Origin: Pontixanthobacter aestiaquae
GTDB taxonomy: Bacteria > Pseudomonadota > Alphaproteobacteria > Sphingomonadales > Sphingomonadaceae
Length of the DNA: 64,000 nucleotides
Assembly: GCF_009827455.1 (NCBI RefSeq)
Contig: NZ_WTYZ01000001.1
Coordinates: 2,241,001-2,305,000 of the forward strand
Direction: 5' to 3'
The notes under the pieces were generated by a model. That model searched no databases, was not told the DNA's origin, and saw nothing but the letters and a program-made list of their open reading frames with translations. The translations under genes and the position numbers were made by a program. Shown here in pieces: positions 61,290-64,000 of this stretch. Numbering within the stretch: the stretch's first letter is position 1; each line of letters begins with the position of its first letter.

Positions 61290-61907
61290 TTAATTGCGTG
61301 ACGGATATAAACCCGTCAATGCGATGCACTTGTACATGCCCAGGAACGGGTCGCGGATCTGGATTGGCTGACTGCCGCCATTATTGTTGATGGTCACCGT
61401 ACCGGATGCAAACGTCACGGCTGGATTTGGAGCAGTCGTATTGCTGTAGATTTGATTTGTAGACCGCGCCAGCGCCGCGTTGACCGGATTTCCGGTGTTG
61501 GAATCCGCAGTGTTTTCGGCGTGTAAATTGCCGGTGTGATTGTGAGACGGCATCTGGTTTAGCGTAAGCGTCACTTGCTCAACGCCGCCTCTCTGGCCCC
61601 ATATGACCGTAGAAAGCCCAGGGCCGCTACCCACGCCAATTGAACTGCGTCCGCGCAGATCAGGCAGGGCAAAGGTTGTCCGGCCATCACCGCCATAGGT
61701 TGTGCCAAGCAGCGAGAACAAAGCCGAATTTGATGCAACCGACTGCAAAGCGCCATTGGCTTCACCCCATCCGCGCGGACAGAAATTAAATCCGACCGTC
61801 ATAATCTCACCAACGAACGGGTTGGAGCTGGCCGATACGGTCGCTGGCGCGCTCAGCGTCATAGCCGAAGCTGCGCCGAGCATTGCAATTTTGGATAGTT
61901 TTCTCAT
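61290..61907 (-). CDS. Secreted phage-tail-collar-domain protein, paralogue 3
   Basis: A 205-aa protein with signal peptide MRKLSKIAMLGAASAMTLSA ending near VSAS. Collar motifs are GEIMTVGFNFCPRGWGEANG, SLLGTTYGGDGRTTFALPDL, GPGLSTVIWG, MPSHNHTG and final YPSRN, with the cysteine pair C43 and C194. The HxH is SHNHTG. It is more like paralogue 4 than 1 or 2, so the four genes form two pairs. The start at 61907 is fixed by the signal peptide; the longer frame is not supported. Confidence 0.86.
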   Translation of the reverse strand: MRKLSKIAMLGAASAMTLSAPATVSASSNPFVGEIMTVGFNFCPRGWGEANGALQSVASNSALFSLLGTTYGGDGRTTFALPDLRGRSSIGVGSGPGLSTVIWGQRGGVEQVTLTLNQMPSHNHTGNLHAENTADSNTGNPVNAALARSTNQIYSNTTAPNPAVTFASGTVTINNNGGSQPIQIRDPFLGMYKCIALTGLYPSRN

Positions 61908-62006
61908 GGTGCTTTTCCTTTGGAATGCTGGATAATATCTGGTCACATATACGTGCGCGCTCAGGACAAATCCTTCAGCCACGCCTCATTCTCAACGCTG
62001 TGCCCA

Positions 62007-62624
62007 CTAATTGCGTGACGGGAATATGCCCTGCATCGCGATACATTTGTACATGCCAAGATACGGGTCGCGGATTTGGAATGGTTGGCCACCACCATTG
62101 TTATTGGTAGTTACTGTGCCCGCAGCAAAGGTAACGCCGGCATTTGGAGCCACCGTATTGTTGTAGATTTGAGTTGTGGACCGGGCCAGCGCCGCATTGT
62201 TGGGATTTCCGGTATTGGAATCCGCAGTGTTTTCCGCATGCAAATTGCCGGTGTGATTGTGAGACGGCAGTTGGTTCAATGTCAGAACTCTGGTTTCCGA
62301 GCCGCCTCTGTCACCCCACCTTATGGGCGACAGCCCTGGACCGTTACCAACGCCAATCGAACTGCGTCCGCGCAAATCAGGCAGGGCAAAAGTTGTCCGG
62401 CCATCACCGCCATAGGTTGTGCCGAGCAGCGAGAACAACGCGGTATTTGTTGAGATTGGCAGCAACGCACCAGCGGTTTCACCCCATCCGCGCGGACAGA
62501 AATTAAACCCGACCGTCATAATTTCGCCAAGCAATGGATCCGCGCTCGCCATAGCGGGTGTAGGCGCGCTCAGAGTGAAAGCACTCGCCGCGCCAAGCAT
62601 TACGATTTTGGATAGTTTTTTCAT
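62007..62624 (-). CDS. Secreted phage-tail-collar-domain protein, paralogue 4
   Basis: A 205-aa protein with signal peptide MKKLSKIVMLGAASAFTLSA ending near AMASA. Collar motifs: GEIMTVGFNFCPRGWGETAG, SLLGTTYGGDGRTTFALPDL, GPGLSPIRWG, LPSHNHTG and final IFPSRN, with cysteines C43 and C194. It is the first gene of the array on the minus strand and follows the cckA stop by 215 bases. In cytoplasmic phage or MdpB relatives the N-terminus has no signal peptide and the cysteine occurs at a different place (CDGQ/CNGQ), so secretion and the relocated cysteine look like linked changes. Confidence 0.86.
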   Translation of the reverse strand: MKKLSKIVMLGAASAFTLSAPTPAMASADPLLGEIMTVGFNFCPRGWGETAGALLPISTNTALFSLLGTTYGGDGRTTFALPDLRGRSSIGVGNGPGLSPIRWGDRGGSETRVLTLNQLPSHNHTGNLHAENTADSNTGNPNNAALARSTTQIYNNTVAPNAGVTFAAGTVTTNNNGGGQPFQIRDPYLGMYKCIAMQGIFPSRN

Positions 62625-62839
62625 GATATCTTCCCTTTTTGTTGTTGTTTTATTTTTTGGGACGACCTGACGGGAAAGTAACACAGAAACACGGTTCGGC
62701 AAGTTTTTGAGAAATTTTGTCCATTTCGTACAAAAACCAATTCTACGGCCGCATATATTTCAAAGGTATATGGAAAAAGCGACACGGCCGACGCGAGACC
62801 GGCAGCCGCCCCGCAGTCGAAACTCTTGCCGTTCAGGAG

Positions 62840-64000
62840 TTATTCCGACGGACGCGATCCAGCCAACACACCGCCAACTTTCTCACCGATCTGCTGCACG
62901 CTGAACGGTTTGGGGATGAAGTGCATATTGTCGATATCGATTTCTTTACGGAGCTGCTCTTCGGCATAGCCGGACATAAACAGGATCGGCATATCGGGAT
63001 GTGCCTTACGCAGGGCCTTGACCATCGTTGGTCCGTCCATGCCCGGCATCACCACATCGGACAGCACCAGATCAAACGGTCCGCCATTGGCGATTGCAGC
63101 CAGCCCTTCCTCACCGTCGCTTGCAGTGGTGACAGTGTAGCCGGCACGTGACAAAGCACGTTCCGCAACGGCGCGAACCATATCCTCATCTTCTACCAGC
63201 AGAATATTGCCGCCGCCGGACCAATCGCTGGCGGGCAAAGCATCGTCTGTCTTTGGTGCGGGTACGGTGCCTTGATACACCGGCAGATAGATCGTGAAGC
63301 GCGCACCTGCTTGTGTGCTCTTGGTCCCCGCAACATTATCCGCAAAGATAAAGCCGCCCGACTGTTTGACGATGCCGTAAACGGTCGAGAGGCCAAGACC
63401 CGTGCCCTTGCCTTGATCCTTCGTCGTGAAGAACGGTTCGAAAATCTTGGTCAGCAGGCCTTGCGGAATGCCGCCGCCTGTATCCTGCACCATCAGGACC
63501 GTGTAATCGGCGACCGGAATAATGTCGGTCTCCATCTTGCGGATGTCGCGCGCGCTAACGCGGCGGGTCACCATCGTCAGTTGCCCGGTCCCACCGCCCG
63601 CAGCCTGAATGGCATCGCGCGCATTCACCGCCAGATTGACAATCACCTGCTCCAATTGCTGCGGATCGGCACGAACCGGCCCGAGATCGCGATCATGGCG
63701 GACTTTGAAAGTGATCTTCTCACCCAAGAGACGTTTCAGAAGCTGGCTGACCTCACTCACCACGTCGGGCAATTGCAACACTTCGGGGCGCAAGGTTTGC
63801 TGGCGGGAGAAGGCAAGCAATTGCCGCGTCAAGCTGGCCGCGCGGTTGGAATTCACCCGGATCTGCTGGATATCGTCATAATCGCTATCGCCGGGCGTAT
63901 GGCGCAGTAGCATCAAGTCACAGTAGCCGATGATCGCGGTCAGAACATTGTTGAAATCATGCGCGACACCGCCCGCAAGCTGGCCAACGGCCTGCATTTT
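62840..64000 (-). CDS. cckA: Hybrid histidine kinase CckA, C-terminal part
   Basis: Partial gene; the N-terminus lies beyond the right edge. Visible parts are the HisKA dimerisation helix with the phosphorylated His in VAHDFNNVLTAI, the ATPase domain (NLAVNARDAIQ, DTGGGIP, GKGTGLGLSTVYGIV) and a C-terminal receiver with the phosphoacceptor Asp in LVLSDVVMPGMDG and Lys in FIPKPFS. This is the CckA arrangement; CckA acts through ChpT on CtrA and CpdR to control the alphaproteobacterial cell cycle. CpdR is encoded at 44290-44679. Confidence 0.94.
   Translation of the reverse strand, partial: KMQAVGQLAGGVAHDFNNVLTAIIGYCDLMLLRHTPGDSDYDDIQQIRVNSNRAASLTRQLLAFSRQQTLRPEVLQLPDVVSEVSQLLKRLLGEKITFKVRHDRDLGPVRADPQQLEQVIVNLAVNARDAIQAAGGGTGQLTMVTRRVSARDIRKMETDIIPVADYTVLMVQDTGGGIPQGLLTKIFEPFFTTKDQGKGTGLGLSTVYGIVKQSGGFIFADNVAGTKSTQAGARFTIYLPVYQGTVPAPKTDDALPASDWSGGGNILLVEDEDMVRAVAERALSRAGYTVTTASDGEEGLAAIANGGPFDLVLSDVVMPGMDGPTMVKALRKAHPDMPILFMSGYAEEQLRKEIDIDNMHFIPKPFSVQQIGEKVGGVLAGSRPSE

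Noticed and set aside
59740..62624. Prophage or phage-tail-like particle suggested by collar domains
   Set aside because: No other tail, capsid, lysis or integrase gene nearby, and all four proteins carry Sec signal peptides.
1..64000. CRISPR array or insertion sequence
   Set aside because: No regularly spaced direct repeats and no transposase-like protein was seen on either strand.

Overview
The window looks like a chromosomal segment of a sphingomonad, most likely from the Erythrobacteraceae (Erythrobacter and relatives). Reasons: a split F0 ATP synthase operon with separate b and b' genes, a CckA/CpdR phosphorelay, a LapA-domain/pyrF and trpF-trpB-trpA-accD-folC arrangement, alphaproteobacterial GTTC-N7-GTTC LexA boxes, and a chromosomal NDM-like B1 metallo-beta-lactamase of the kind noted in Erythrobacter. 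Most of the window is core metabolism. I see no prophage, insertion sequence, integrase or CRISPR array.

Layout. 0.1-4.6 kb: aroA, a small membrane gene, cmk and rpsA on +. 4.7-6.5 kb: gloB and a quinone oxidoreductase. 6.6-9.1 kb: atpI-B-E-b'-b on -. 9.3-13.2 kb: a ydbH-ynbE-ydbL envelope operon on -, divergent from radC. 14-16.8 kb: an exported DUF3857/transglutaminase/TPR protein. 17-21.6 kb: purB, a LapA-domain gene, pyrF, the NDM-like gene, a 13-codon stub of a bleomycin-resistance (bleMBL-like) gene, a lipoprotein gene on the opposite strand, and trpF. 21.7-23.0 kb: two beta-barrel outer-membrane proteins. 23.2-28.9 kb: trpB, two small membrane genes, trpA, accD and folC, separated by several families of intergenic palindromic repeats. 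28.9-46.4 kb: an AmpG-like MFS gene, an orphan Rieske oxygenase, rluB-rsmD, uvrD with an SOS box, an erythromycin-esterase-like protein, hemolysin III, a DEAD-box helicase, an FAD-dependent D-2-hydroxyacid dehydrogenase, sapC, a candidate small RNA, an N-formylglutamate amidohydrolase, cpdR, tRNA-Val(GAC) and a DUF2235 hydrolase. 46.5-56.3 kb: icd, a GNAT-nitrilase fusion, a CPA2 antiporter, alaS, a lipoprotein and recA with an SOS box. 56.4-64 kb: two DUF4139 proteins, four tandem secreted phage-tail-collar proteins and the C-terminal part of cckA.

The most striking observation is the gene order NDM-like beta-lactamase, truncated bleMBL-like start, trpF. It matches the order blaNDM-bleMBL-trpF carried on clinical NDM plasmids. 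Here the second gene has decayed to its first 13 codons and the beta-lactamase has lost two of three Zn2 ligands, so the locus looks like a degenerate chromosomal relative of the source of the NDM cassette. The second unusual feature is a four-gene array of small tail-collar-domain proteins with Sec signal peptides and a conserved cysteine pair, outside any phage context. A third is a 39-nt element shared almost exactly between the rpsA leader and the trpA promoter region.

Genes that work together: aroA and the trp genes (chorismate to tryptophan), purB and pyrF (nucleotides), accD (fatty acids), folC (folate), recA and uvrD (LexA-controlled repair), and CckA and CpdR (cell-cycle phosphorelay). 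All assignments come from reading motifs and remembered family sequences; no database search was run.
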